Shown here: piece by piece, positions 26,512 to 35,224 of the stretch | Position numbering within the stretch: position 1 is the stretch's first letter | Layout: every line of letters starts with the position of its first letter | NCBI RefSeq assembly: GCF_011044175.1 | Contig: NZ_CP049057.1 | Location: 2,867,501-2,931,500 of the forward strand | Length of the DNA stretch: 64,000 nt | Direction of reading: 5' to 3' | From: Rasiella rasia | GTDB lineage: Bacteria > Bacteroidota > Bacteroidia > Flavobacteriales > Flavobacteriaceae | Program-made: the position numbers and the translations under genes | The notes under the pieces: generated by a model | Databases searched by the model: none | What the model was told of the DNA's origin: nothing | Seen by the model: the letters and a program-made list of their open reading frames with translations, nothing else

Positions 26512-27549
26512 TTAGCCACCAATACAAGGAATGGCTTCGATGGTGATTTGTGTGATTTCTAAGTTTTCTCCGCTAGTAATATAGTCTAAACGTACATAAA
26601 TAGTTTGTGGGTTTTCAATATTCGTATAGTTTGTAGCAGATAAGGGGTTGCTATTGTTTAGTGCATCTTCCTCTGTAGCAAAGAAGCTGTACTTTACTGC
26701 AGAGACTACATCGTGTGTTGCTGCTACAGGAATGCAACTAGTGTAATCTTGAAGGGCGAATTGTGCAATTCCTGGTGTGTTGTCTAGCTCGCAAATTTGA
26801 TAGCCATCTGCAGAACATGGTATGCTACAATCTTTTTCAATTAGAACTGAAGTGTCATTAGCGTCAATTTTAATTTGTGTATCTGTTAGTAGAGAAACTT
26901 CCCAATTTAGATCCCAAAAACTTTCAATAGTGGTATCATTATTCAAATCTATGTTTAAAAATAGGTCGTCTCCTATGTACAAGGTAACCCAAGTCCCAAA
27001 ATAAACATTGCCTTCGTGGTGAAATTGTATAGTTCCATTTCGGTTTATTTTAAAATTACTACCTACATAATTAGTAGGGAACCCTTGAAAGGGGCGCACG
27101 GTCCAAATACAATCAACTAACGTGTTGTTACAGCGCCTTTTGTGTTCGTCTTTGCTGCAGTTAGAAATGGCTTCCTTAAGTTCTTCGTTAGTTGTTACCT
27201 CTATTAAATCGCCATTGCTTAGTGTTCCTGAAATCGGGTAATTAAGACTTATGGATTGTGTTTCATCAAGGCTGTTTAGCAAGGCTACAAAATCTTCATT
27301 GTTAAATACTGCTTGAGCGCCTTCATAAGTAAGGTTTTCATCAAAAATAAAAATGGTAAACGAGTAATTAAACTCAATGCAATTTATGGACTCTTCTGTA
27401 GGAACGTCGTTTGTTATAAGTTGCAAATAAGTAAATAACTCTTCATCGACTATGTCTAGATTTATTTCTGCTGTTCCAATGGGTTCATCTTCGCAAGAAA
27501 TGAACGTACAACAAATTGCTGTTATCAAGAGGTATACAAAATTTTTCAT
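26512..27549 (-). CDS. Predicted lipoprotein of unknown function
   Basis: 345 residues. A type II signal sequence ends at FISC (cysteine at residue 19) followed by acidic residues, the pattern that sends lipoproteins to the outer membrane or surface in Bacteroidota. The mature part is acidic and beta-rich with several cysteines (CKDEHKRRC-like, CSIPCSADGYQIC). I do not recognise a family; the central part may be a lipocalin-like domain, given FHHEGNVYFGTW. It lies just upstream of the ECF sigma gene on the same strand, so it may sense or respond to the same signal. Confidence 0.7.
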   Translation of the reverse strand: MKNFVYLLITAICCTFISCEDEPIGTAEINLDIVDEELFTYLQLITNDVPTEESINCIEFNYSFTIFIFDENLTYEGAQAVFNNEDFVALLNSLDETQSISLNYPISGTLSNGDLIEVTTNEELKEAISNCSKDEHKRRCNNTLVDCIWTVRPFQGFPTNYVGSNFKINRNGTIQFHHEGNVYFGTWVTLYIGDDLFLNIDLNNDTTIESFWDLNWEVSLLTDTQIKIDANDTSVLIEKDCSIPCSADGYQICELDNTPGIAQFALQDYTSCIPVAATHDVVSAVKYSFFATEEDALNNSNPLSATNYTNIENPQTIYVRLDYITSGENLEITQITIEAIPCIGG

Positions 27550-27683
27550 GCTGGTTTATAGAGGTGTTTCTTAGTAGTCTGAAACATAGCTATAAGGTTG
27601 CGTTTATGTGAGGCAGTATCTTTTGTGCGTATACGTTTATAGTGTTTGTCATTCACTATAATTTGAAACTTGATACACGTGTA

Positions 27684-28430
27684 CTACCAGATAACCGATA
27701 CTGTTAAACCAATTTCTTGTCCGTTGTAGTAGGGGAGTACCATGCCTGCATTGCCTTCAGCTTCACTAAAAAAGGTTTTTTCTATAAGTGGATATACCCA
27801 ATAGGCAATTTTAGTAGCAAAAATACCAATACCGGCACCAGCCACCACATCTGAAAACCAATGGTTATTATTATAGATTCTGAAAATTCCCGTGGCGGTA
27901 GCTACAGCATATCCAGAAATACTGTACCACACAGAAACATCTTTGTATTCTTGATGTAGAAATTCTGCGCCTAAAAACGCGAGTGCTGTATGTCCTGAAG
28001 GAAATGAAAATGCATTTTTCCCATTGGGTCTAATAACAATACGTTGGTTTTTAAGAACGCTTACGGGTACGCCTGCAATAATTGCTGCTGTCCCTAGAAT
28101 TACGGTACGTTCTTTAAATCTATGTTTCCCTTCTATACCAATTGCATTTAGCGCATAAACAGAAAGGGCAGGAGTATATTGAAGATATTCATCTACCATT
28201 CCTTTGTGTTTGCCTTGTTTAGAAAATTGGGTGTTTATTGTCTTATCCCATCCTTGAAGTCTATCACTGTTGAGGCCAAGCACACCATATCCTATTAATG
28301 CTGTGGGGATGACTAGAGCTTCGTATTTAAATTTTGTCGTTTTGGTGGTGGTTATCGTATCTTTTTGAGCTTGCTGTCCCAGCGAAATCTGGAAAAGAAA
28401 CAATACGAGTAGTAATATGATGTTATTCAT
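27684..28430 (-). CDS. PAP2-family membrane phosphatase
   Basis: 248 residues with an N-terminal signal sequence (ends near GQQA). The three PAP2 motifs are present: KxxxxxxRP (KNQRIVIRP), SGH (FPSGHTALAF) and RxxxxxHxxxD (RIYNNNHWFSD). Such enzymes remove phosphate from lipids such as undecaprenyl pyrophosphate or phosphatidic acid at the envelope; lipid A phosphatases also belong here. The substrate cannot be told from sequence. A TATTTTTG promoter box lies 26 bases upstream. Confidence 0.88.
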   Translation of the reverse strand: MNNIILLLVLFLFQISLGQQAQKDTITTTKTTKFKYEALVIPTALIGYGVLGLNSDRLQGWDKTINTQFSKQGKHKGMVDEYLQYTPALSVYALNAIGIEGKHRFKERTVILGTAAIIAGVPVSVLKNQRIVIRPNGKNAFSFPSGHTALAFLGAEFLHQEYKDVSVWYSISGYAVATATGIFRIYNNNHWFSDVVAGAGIGIFATKIAYWVYPLIEKTFFSEAEGNAGMVLPYYNGQEIGLTVSVIW

Positions 28431-28456
28431 TTTTATGCAAGCTAAAAGAATAGGCG

Positions 28457-28464
28457 CAAAAATA
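28457..28464 (-). promoter_or_regulatory. -7 promoter box for the PAP2 gene
   Basis: The minus strand reads TATTTTTG, matching TAnnTTTG, 26 bases before the start codon. Confidence 0.4.
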
Positions 28465-28590
28465 TTGAATTTCTAAGATTATTGTGTTATTGGGATAGAT
28501 CAGAATTTTTCGGATTTATTTATTTCATTTGTATTTTAAACTCATCATCATCTATTTGTAAGAATAACAATGTCCAAAAAACCAGTAAAC

Positions 28591-28620
28591 AAAAAAATCG
28601 CCTTCCATAATTGAAAGGCG
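28591..28620 (-). terminator. Terminator of the S74 adhesin-like gene
   Basis: CGCCTT (28599-28604) pairs with AAGGCG (28615-28620); on the minus strand the stem is followed by seven T (28597-28591). It begins 34 bases after the gene's stop. Confidence 0.8.
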
Positions 28621-28653
28621 AAATCACAGTATTCATTTAATTTTAAAAGTAAC

Positions 28654-30213
28654 TTACTTCTTTATGGGCATTGCAGCCTCAAGTTTTTTTAATCTCATTT
28701 CAAACACATCGTTTTGCTCTTTCAAGGTTTTTATTTCTTGTTTTTGCTCATGAGTTAATTTAATGAGCTCTTTAATTGCTTGCACAAAGATTGCATCATA
28801 ATCTCCATAGGCTGTTTGATAATACCCCTGTACATCTTTGCTTACTTTATTGGGAAAAACCTCCATTATTTCTTGTGCAATAAATCCATATTGAATGGTC
28901 GTTGGACGCTTGTTACCGGTTTCGGTGTCGTTCCATTGGTAGGTAACGCCTCTCAATTTAGAGATTTTTGCTAAGGCTTCATTTCCTTTAATTGTTTCTA
29001 TATTTTTTTTAAGTCTTCTGTCAGAATTTCCCAACCATGCACCTACTGTTGTTTTAGAGGCTTCACCTTCTACTTCAAAAGTGTTTGTCAATAGGCTAAG
29101 GTCTCTATTTATACCAACACGATCAAGGGCAAAATCACCTCCAATTAAGGGGGTTGAACTTGCACTGTTTTCAATGTAGAGTCTATTGCTTGATGTTTCG
29201 GTTTGTCCAGAGCCATTTCCTAGAAAAATTCCTCCAGATCTGGCGGTTGCATTTATAAAATTGGAGCCCGAAGTGTTACCTAAATAAATATTGTTATCAC
29301 CAGAATTGTTAAACCCAGTGAAAATTCCTATTGCAATATTGTTAGATTCTCCACCTGTTAGACTCGATAAACCTAAATTGCCTATATTCAAATTATTACT
29401 CCCTGTTGTTAGGTTTGATAAGCTAGAATATCCAAAAGACATATTATTACTTCCAGTCGTTAAATTTTCTAAAGCATTTGCTCCTATGGCGGTATTTCCA
29501 TCTGATACAGCTGCTTGAAGCGCTTTAAAACCAATAGCAGTATTAAAATCTTGATCTGTTATTTCTTGTAACGTCTCAGATCCTATGGCCAAATTGTTAG
29601 AACCTTCCGTATTGTTATACATCGCTGCAAATCCTATGGCTGTATTTCCATTTGCATTCGTTGAGCTAAACATAGCATTACGACCAATTGCGGTGTTTGC
29701 CTGACCTATCGTCATATTAAATAATGCCGAATGTCCTATAGCAGTATTGCCAGTTCCAGCTGTATTGTTTTGTAAGGCAGATTGACCAATACCTACAGAC
29801 CTATTACTAGTACCATCATCATTAGCGCCAGCCAGGTTTCCTAAATAAACGGAAGCGCCATTATAATTACTTCCAACCCAGTCGGATCTTCCATCTTGTA
29901 AATCATTAATTCTCTTTACTGAAAAAGGAATCCAACTTAACGTTGGGAAATCCCAGTAATAATAGCCTTCTTCGTCTGGTATGGGTGATGGGTCATCACC
30001 AGAAATATAAATTAACATTCCATCTTGATTAACGGTAGGGTTGGGAGGGAATACATCCATTCTTGGAATTAGTATACCATCGGTTATTGTAGGGTTTGTT
30101 TCACTAGAAGATTTTATTTCTACAATGGCGTTAGGAGACGTAGTATTGATTCCTACTTGAGCAAAGGTAGAAGTGGTAGTAATTAAAGCGAATAACAAAA
30201 ATAATTGTTTCAT
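28654..30213 (-). CDS. Secreted adhesin-like protein with YadA-head-type repeats and S74 chaperone domain
   Basis: 519 residues from ATG 30213, which gives a clean signal peptide (MKQLFLLFALITTTSTFAQ); a longer frame to 30255 adds an unlikely leader. Residues about 130-310 are a run of 14-residue-spaced NTAIGxxAL-type repeats like the left-handed beta-roll of trimeric YadA heads. The C-terminus (SDRRLKKNIETIKG...YGFIAQEI) is a peptidase S74 intramolecular chaperone domain, followed by a coiled coil. In phage tail spikes S74 trimerises and cleaves itself off. In Flavobacteriia such chromosomal proteins are thought to be surface fibres; here that is inference. Confidence 0.88.
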   Translation of the reverse strand: MKQLFLLFALITTTSTFAQVGINTTSPNAIVEIKSSSETNPTITDGILIPRMDVFPPNPTVNQDGMLIYISGDDPSPIPDEEGYYYWDFPTLSWIPFSVKRINDLQDGRSDWVGSNYNGASVYLGNLAGANDDGTSNRSVGIGQSALQNNTAGTGNTAIGHSALFNMTIGQANTAIGRNAMFSSTNANGNTAIGFAAMYNNTEGSNNLAIGSETLQEITDQDFNTAIGFKALQAAVSDGNTAIGANALENLTTGSNNMSFGYSSLSNLTTGSNNLNIGNLGLSSLTGGESNNIAIGIFTGFNNSGDNNIYLGNTSGSNFINATARSGGIFLGNGSGQTETSSNRLYIENSASSTPLIGGDFALDRVGINRDLSLLTNTFEVEGEASKTTVGAWLGNSDRRLKKNIETIKGNEALAKISKLRGVTYQWNDTETGNKRPTTIQYGFIAQEIMEVFPNKVSKDVQGYYQTAYGDYDAIFVQAIKELIKLTHEQKQEIKTLKEQNDVFEMRLKKLEAAMPIKK

Positions 30214-30432
30214 GTTGATTTGGGGTTCGTTACGGGATAAATAATCCTCATTCAAGGTGCTAGAATGATTGAGAAGAAGATAAAGGTAAGTTGAATCAAA
30301 TTAGAAGCTGCAGTTGTACGGAATAGATTACATAAAAAACAAATGTTTTCGGTTAAAAACAATTATATCGGATAAACGGTAGTTATTTTGCTAAATAGTT
30401 CTTTTTTGGTATTACTTATGATATACCTACAA
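30214..30432. other. AT-rich spacer between pnp and the S74 gene
   Basis: No gene or clear hairpin is visible. It should contain the promoter of the S74 gene; the closest box on the minus strand is TACCTTTA (about 30283-30290), one base from consensus. Confidence 0.4.
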
Positions 30433-30462
30433 TAAAAAAGCCTTCCAAGTAATTGGAAGGCT
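30433..30462 (-). terminator. Terminator of pnp
   Basis: A perfect 10-bp stem (AGCCTTCCAA / TTGGAAGGCT, 30439-30462) with a four-base loop, followed on the minus strand by T's at 30438-30433. It lies 24 bases after the pnp stop. Confidence 0.9.
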
Positions 30463-30485
30463 AATACTACTTATAAAAGAAACAC

Positions 30486-32702
30486 TTAGTCTCTCTTTTT
30501 ATCTCTGTTACGATTGTCGCGACCTCTGTTGTCTCTTCCACGATCGTTACGATCTCTTGGCGGACGCTCTACAAATCCTTCTGGTTTTGGTAACAACGCT
30601 TTGCGAGATACCTTCTCCTTACGGGTGCGTTTGTCTAATCCGAAGTATTTCACATCAAAAACGTCGCCCATGTTTACTACATCGCTAACATTTTCTGTGC
30701 GTTCCCAAGCCAATTCAGAAACGTGTAATAATACTTCATTACCTGGAGCTTCTGTATATTCTACAACAGCACCAAAATCTAACATTTTAATTACTTTCAC
30801 TTCGTATACAGAACCAACCTCAGGCTTAAAGGTAATAGAATCAATTTTTGCTAGTACAGCATCAATTCCTTCTTGTCCAGTTCCTAAGATTTCAACAATT
30901 CCTTCTTCAGTTACTGGGTCTTCGTTAATAACAATAGTACATCCTGTTTCTTTTTGAAGCTCTTGAATTACTTTTCCTCCTGGCCCAATTAATGCACCAA
31001 TGTATTCATTGGCAATACGAGTTGTAACCATTTTAGGAGCGTAAGACTTCACATCTTCTCTAGGAGCTGCAATAGTGTCTGTTAATTTCTCCAGAATGTG
31101 CAAACGACCATCTCTTGCTTGCTTTAAGGCATTTACAAGAATTTCGTAGCTTAATCCTTTTACTTTAATATCCATCTGGCAAGCAGTAATACCATCTGCC
31201 GTTCCTGTAACTTTAAAGTCCATGTCTCCTAAGTGATCTTCATCACCTAAAATATCAGAAAGCACTGCATATTTCCCAGTGTCTGCATCAGAAATTAATC
31301 CCATTGCGATTCCAGAAACAGGCTTTATCATTTGTATTCCGGCATCCATCATTGCCATTGTTCCTGCACAAACTGTTGCCATAGAAGAAGAACCGTTAGA
31401 TTCTAATACTTCAGAAACAACACGTACTGTATACGGGCAGTCTTCTGGCACCATTCCTTTAAGTCCGCGTTGTGCAAGATTACCATGTCCTATCTCACGA
31501 CGAGAGGTTCCACGAATAGGTCTTGCTTCACCCGTACAAAATGGTGGGAAATTATAGTGAAGGTAGAAGTTCTCTTCGCCTTCGTAACTTGGCATGTCAA
31601 TCTGGTTAGAATCTCTAGAGGTTCCTAACGTTACTGTTGCCAAGGCTTGTGTTTCTCCTCTGGTAAACACGGCAGAACCGTGTACCGATGGAAGGTAATC
31701 TACTTCACACCAAATTGGGCGAATCTCGGTAGTTTTACGACCATCAAGTCTAGAACCTTCGTTAAGGGTTAAATCTCTAATCGCAGCTTTTTCTGCAGCG
31801 CGGTAGTATTTTGAAACTAAATCTCCGAAGTCTTCTAACTCCTCTTCAGAAAAAGTAGCCTTTATTTCTTCTTTAATTTCATTAAAGGCAGTACTACGTT
31901 CGTGTTTAGCAGAACCTGCTTTTGCAATAGCATACACTTTATCGTATGCCATGTCGTGAATTTTCTTCTTTAAATCTTCATCAGATCTTTCAGCTGGATA
32001 CTCGCGTACTTCTTTCTTTCCGAAAGCTTCTGCTAATCTAAGTTGTGCTTCACATTGTTTTTTAATGTGGTCATGCGCAAATTTAATTGCTTCGGTCATT
32101 TCCTCTTCGGAAATTTCCTTCATTTCACCCTCTACCATCATAACACTATCTGCAGAAGCTCCAATCATCATGTCTATATCAGACTCTTCTAATTGTGCTC
32201 TGGTAGGGTTAATCACAAACTGGCCATTTACGCGTCCTACTCTGGCTTCAGAAATAGCACATTCAAAAGGGAAGTCTGATAATTGAATTGCAGCAGATGC
32301 AGCAAGTCCTGCCATAGCATCTGGCATTACGTCATCATCATGAGACATTAATTGAATCATCACCTGTGTTTCAGCGTGATAGTCTTTTGGAAATAATGGT
32401 CTTAATACACGATCTACCAAACGCATCGTTAATACTTCACCATCACTTGGGCGTGCTTCTCTCTTAAAGAAACCACCCGGGTACCGTCCTGCGGCTGCAA
32501 ATTTTTCGCGGTAGTCTACCGTTAATGGAAGAAAATCTAAGTCTTTTTGCTCGTAGTTTGAAACTACAGTACAGAGCAACATACATTTCCCAGATTGAAC
32601 AACAACAGACCCGTGGGCTTGTTTTGCTAATTTTCCGGTTTCGATAGAGATTTCTCTACCATCGCCAAGGTCTATGACCTCTTTAAATACTTTAGGTATC
32701 AT
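30486..32702 (-). CDS. pnp: Polynucleotide phosphorylase (PNPase)
   Basis: 738 residues. Two RNase PH-like domains are separated by a helical domain, with the [12 protein letters not shown] and [13 protein letters not shown] segments of the active site and phosphate site. A KH domain ([20 protein letters not shown]) and an S1 domain ([19 protein letters not shown]...LLHVSEL) follow. PNPase degrades mRNA 3' to 5' using phosphate. The end is an unusual Arg/Asp/Asn-rich tail of about 25 residues ([12 protein letters not shown] type) that may add RNA binding. The leader upstream is strongly structured. Confidence 0.97.
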   Translation of the reverse strand: MIPKVFKEVIDLGDGREISIETGKLAKQAHGSVVVQSGKCMLLCTVVSNYEQKDLDFLPLTVDYREKFAAAGRYPGGFFKREARPSDGEVLTMRLVDRVLRPLFPKDYHAETQVMIQLMSHDDDVMPDAMAGLAASAAIQLSDFPFECAISEARVGRVNGQFVINPTRAQLEESDIDMMIGASADSVMMVEGEMKEISEEEMTEAIKFAHDHIKKQCEAQLRLAEAFGKKEVREYPAERSDEDLKKKIHDMAYDKVYAIAKAGSAKHERSTAFNEIKEEIKATFSEEELEDFGDLVSKYYRAAEKAAIRDLTLNEGSRLDGRKTTEIRPIWCEVDYLPSVHGSAVFTRGETQALATVTLGTSRDSNQIDMPSYEGEENFYLHYNFPPFCTGEARPIRGTSRREIGHGNLAQRGLKGMVPEDCPYTVRVVSEVLESNGSSSMATVCAGTMAMMDAGIQMIKPVSGIAMGLISDADTGKYAVLSDILGDEDHLGDMDFKVTGTADGITACQMDIKVKGLSYEILVNALKQARDGRLHILEKLTDTIAAPREDVKSYAPKMVTTRIANEYIGALIGPGGKVIQELQKETGCTIVINEDPVTEEGIVEILGTGQEGIDAVLAKIDSITFKPEVGSVYEVKVIKMLDFGAVVEYTEAPGNEVLLHVSELAWERTENVSDVVNMGDVFDVKYFGLDKRTRKEKVSRKALLPKPEGFVERPPRDRNDRGRDNRGRDNRNRDKKRD

Positions 32703-32721
32703 AAAAATTGTTTTTCATTTT

Positions 32722-32803
32722 TGCGCATAAGAATATGCGCAGTTTAATTGGTCAAAGCTTGATTTTCAAGCTAAGTGTTGTTGTGTTGTTGTGGTTGACC
32801 AAT
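32722..32803 (-). promoter_or_regulatory. Structured 5' leader of pnp
   Basis: Three inverted repeats lie 20-100 bases upstream of the pnp start. Nearest the start is an 8-bp perfect hairpin (TGCGCATA/TATGCGCA, 32722-32741, four-base loop). Next, a long-range stem ATTGGTCAA (32747-32755) with TTGACCAAT (32795-32803) encloses a 7-bp hairpin AGCTTGA/TCAAGCT (32756-32772). None has a terminator T-run. In E. coli the pnp leader is a stem-loop cut by RNase III and used by PNPase to repress itself; a similar role is inferred. Confidence 0.6.
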
Positions 32804-32880
32804 GAAAAACCTAAGGGTAGCTTTTCTGTGCATTCCAAGTACTAAAACATAGTTCTTGAGAATGTAATAAATATGTAATA

Positions 32881-32888
32881 CAAAAATA
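32881..32888 (-). promoter_or_regulatory. Possible pnp promoter -7 box
   Basis: The minus strand reads TATTTTTG (TAnnTTTG), with a TTG-equivalent at 32913-32911 about 22 bases further upstream. It overlaps the T-rich tail of the rpsO terminator, so it may be coincidental. Confidence 0.3.
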
Positions 32889-32910
32889 AATGGGCTCAAA
32901 AGAGCCCATT
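32882..32910 (-). terminator. Terminator of rpsO
   Basis: A perfect 9-bp stem (AATGGGCTC/GAGCCCATT, 32889-32910) around an AAAA loop, followed on the minus strand by TTTATTTTTG. It is 8 bases after the rpsO stop. Confidence 0.8.
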
Positions 32911-32917
32911 CAATAAA

Positions 32918-33187
32918 TTACTTACGTAATCCTAATTCTTTAACAATTGCACGATATCGCATAATGTCTTTTTTCATAAGGTAGTTCAATAATGAACGAC
33001 GCTTACCTACTAGCTTTACCAAAGAACGTTCTGTGTTGAAGTCTTTGTGGTTTGCTTTAAGGTGTTTTGTTAAATGATCAATACGGTAGGTGAACAAAGC
33101 AATCTGCCCTTCTGCAGAACCTGTGTCTTTTGCGTCTTTACCGTGTTTTTTGAATATTTTTGCTTTCTCTTCTGGTGCTAAATACAT
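32918..33187 (-). CDS. rpsO: Ribosomal protein S15
   Basis: 89 residues, the normal length of S15, a primary 16S rRNA-binding protein of the 30S platform. The family signature is plain: DTGSAEGQIALFTYRI, LTKHLKANHKDFNTERSLVKLVGKRRSLLNYL and the terminal YRAIVKELGLRK. rpsO upstream of pnp is a widely conserved order. Here a terminator separates them. A TACTTTTG box lies 57 bases upstream. Confidence 0.98.
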   Translation of the reverse strand: MYLAPEEKAKIFKKHGKDAKDTGSAEGQIALFTYRIDHLTKHLKANHKDFNTERSLVKLVGKRRSLLNYLMKKDIMRYRAIVKELGLRK

Positions 33188-33243
33188 GCCAATATTATTT
33201 AAATGATTTTTATGTATGTATTACGTCTATCGTAATACGGGCG

Positions 33244-33251
33244 CAAAAGTA
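33244..33251 (-). promoter_or_regulatory. -7 promoter box for rpsO
   Basis: The minus strand reads TACTTTTG, a TAnnTTTG match, 57 bases upstream of the rpsO start, leaving room for an S15-binding leader. Confidence 0.45.
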
Positions 33252-33348
33252 CGAAAAGATTTTATATTAATGATTTACGAAGCCAAATATTTAACTTGCA
33301 AGAAATGGCGGGTAGGCTTTAGATGCGCAATAACCTTTTTACAGACTA

Positions 33349-34161
33349 TTATCTTGAAATAATCTCTATTTCTACCCTACGATCAAAATCATCTCCTTTG
33401 CCCGTGGGATATCGAAATGCATAGCCGCGCGAGCTCATCCTTTTTTTAGCGATTCCATTTTCGTGAAGAAAGTTGTAAATACGCTTTGCTCTGGCTTCAC
33501 TTAGGTTATTTTTTCCAGTTCGATTGTTATACCCATCTCGCCCTGGTTCGTATTTTTTTCCGCAGCAAACATGACCTAACAATCTAAATGTAACTGATTT
33601 ATTCTCCTTTAAATACGCCAATAGCTCATTTAATGCAGCATAACTGTCATTTCTTATATCATCTCTACCCGGATAAAAATAGATACCAGCCAGTGCTATT
33701 TTTTCCCCGGCATTCATCTTTGTAAAATCATTAATTTTTTCAGGTACTTTGGTCGGATTTGCAGTACTGTTTTTTAAAGCTAGTTTTTCCTGATATACTG
33801 CCCAAATCATGATGTCTACCCTACGGTTTTTTGCCTCATCACCCTGCAATTCGCCAAAACCATTGGCAATGATTGTGTAATATTCGGGGAATGCATTTTT
33901 GGTGTTTAATGCTCTTTTTTCTGAAAGCTTTAAATTATAGGCTTCATTGGCCGGGCTGCTTGCGTATCCTTTTACAACAATACTATCTGTAGCCACCAGC
34001 GCGGTTCTTTTTATACTGTCTATTAATACTTTATGTGCTTTTGTAAGTTGGTGAGCATCGTTTTCGAAATACAGCGACCATTCTCCCTGTTGTTGTTGAG
34101 CAGCACAAAGTATAGTGGAGAAAAATAATATGTATAAAATGTTGTATTTCAATACAATCAT
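33349..34161 (-). CDS. Secreted protein with two tandem OmpA-like domains
   Basis: 270 residues with a signal peptide (residues 1-20, ends CAA). Two OmpA C-terminal-type peptidoglycan-binding modules follow each other: the first around LKLSEKRALNTKN...GFGE...NRRVDIMIW, the second around NLSEARAKRIYNFLHENGIAKKRMSSRGYAF...DRRVEIEII. There is no membrane barrel. It should sit in the periplasm bound to the cell wall. Two full modules without a barrel or lipid anchor is unusual. Confidence 0.8.
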   Translation of the reverse strand: MIVLKYNILYILFFSTILCAAQQQQGEWSLYFENDAHQLTKAHKVLIDSIKRTALVATDSIVVKGYASSPANEAYNLKLSEKRALNTKNAFPEYYTIIANGFGELQGDEAKNRRVDIMIWAVYQEKLALKNSTANPTKVPEKINDFTKMNAGEKIALAGIYFYPGRDDIRNDSYAALNELLAYLKENKSVTFRLLGHVCCGKKYEPGRDGYNNRTGKNNLSEARAKRIYNFLHENGIAKKRMSSRGYAFRYPTGKGDDFDRRVEIEIISR

Positions 34162-34259
34162 ATTAGTAAAACGAATGAAACTTAGCTTTCTTATACTTCA
34201 AAAATTATACGGAATGAAACTTTTCTTCGTTACTATAGTCCAAACCTAAACTTAAACTT

Positions 34260-35090
34260 ATGAAAACTTTGAAAAACGCCATCATTCTTTCAACTTTATT
34301 TGGATTCGCATTTTTAACGAGTTGCGATAAAGATGATACTACGATAGATGAAACAGCTAATTTTTCCGCAGAAAATGCCCTTCTTGCTGCTAAAACAGAT
34401 AATACAGTAGAAGGTACCTTAACGATTATGGAAAATGGTTTTGATGAAAATGTTACCCCAACGTTACGTACAGGTGTAATTTCTCTCTTTACAGAATGCA
34501 CCATCATTACATTCGACGATCATGGAGATGGTACTGGAACTATTGTACTTGATTTCGGTGAAGGATGCACGCTTAACAACGGAGCAACTGTAACAGGAAA
34601 GATAAACCTAGCATACGGCGCAATTGAAAATAATGCAAGAACCATTACCTATAGTTTTGAAGGCTATACCTATAATAATAATGGTGTAGAAGGTGGTGGA
34701 GAAATAGTTCGCGAACTAGAAAACGCAAACGGAAATCCGGCATCTACAGTAAATGAAACCATTACTGTAACATTTCCTTCAAGCTCGGTAACTGCAACTA
34801 GAGTAGGATTACGTGTAGCAGAATGGGTTGAAGGTGTTGGTACTGGCACATGGCTAGATAATGTATACCATATCACAGGAAACTGGAATACCTCATTTAC
34901 CAACGGTTTTAGCCGTACTGGAGTGGTAACGCAAACATTGGTGCGTGAATTATCGTGTTTCTACTTGGTTGAAGGCGTACTAGAAGTTGAGCAAGACGGA
35001 CTCTCAGGGACCTTAGATTTTGGAGATGGTGCTTGCGATAACAATGCTGTTTTTACTTTTAACGGAGTAGAGTACCCCGTTCTTTTATAA
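34260..35090 (+). CDS. Predicted lipoprotein of unknown function
   Basis: 276 residues. The signal sequence ends in the lipobox LTSC (cysteine at residue 22) followed by DKDD, which marks export to the outer membrane in this phylum. The mature protein is acidic, beta-rich and Gly/Thr/Asn-rich with few Lys, suggesting a secreted beta-sandwich. Two cysteine-containing segments (TECTI, FGEGCT, ELSCFY, DGACD) might form disulfides. I do not recognise a family. It is monocistronic with a terminator. Confidence 0.7.
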   Translation: MKTLKNAIILSTLFGFAFLTSCDKDDTTIDETANFSAENALLAAKTDNTVEGTLTIMENGFDENVTPTLRTGVISLFTECTIITFDDHGDGTGTIVLDFGEGCTLNNGATVTGKINLAYGAIENNARTITYSFEGYTYNNNGVEGGGEIVRELENANGNPASTVNETITVTFPSSSVTATRVGLRVAEWVEGVGTGTWLDNVYHITGNWNTSFTNGFSRTGVVTQTLVRELSCFYLVEGVLEVEQDGLSGTLDFGDGACDNNAVFTFNGVEYPVLL

Positions 35091-35114
35091 ATTTAAAATA
35101 GTAACGTAAACAAA

Positions 35115-35143
35115 AGAGCTGCCGTAATAAGCGGCTCTTTTTA
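35115..35143 (+). terminator. Terminator of the lipoprotein gene at 34260
   Basis: AGAGCTGC (35115-35122) pairs with GCGGCTCT (35131-35138, one G-U), followed by TTTTT. It lies 25 bases after the stop. Confidence 0.8.
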
Positions 35144-35224
35144 GGTGATATTTTCCCTTAGTTGTTTGTGTTGCGGGTTGTATTCCTTTTATTTGCTGAA
35201 AATTTAGCTGATTAAATCCTTGTT

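Noticed and set aside
29270-29830. Repeated sequence resembling a CRISPR or tandem array
   Set aside because: The repeats are in frame inside the S74 protein gene and encode degenerate protein repeats, with no unique spacers.
30283-30290. Promoter box for the S74 gene
   Set aside because: TACCTTTA deviates at the last base and is far from the start, so I do not list it as a feature.
30514-30957. 147-residue plus-strand frame
   Set aside because: It lies entirely antisense to pnp and has the composition of a shadow frame.
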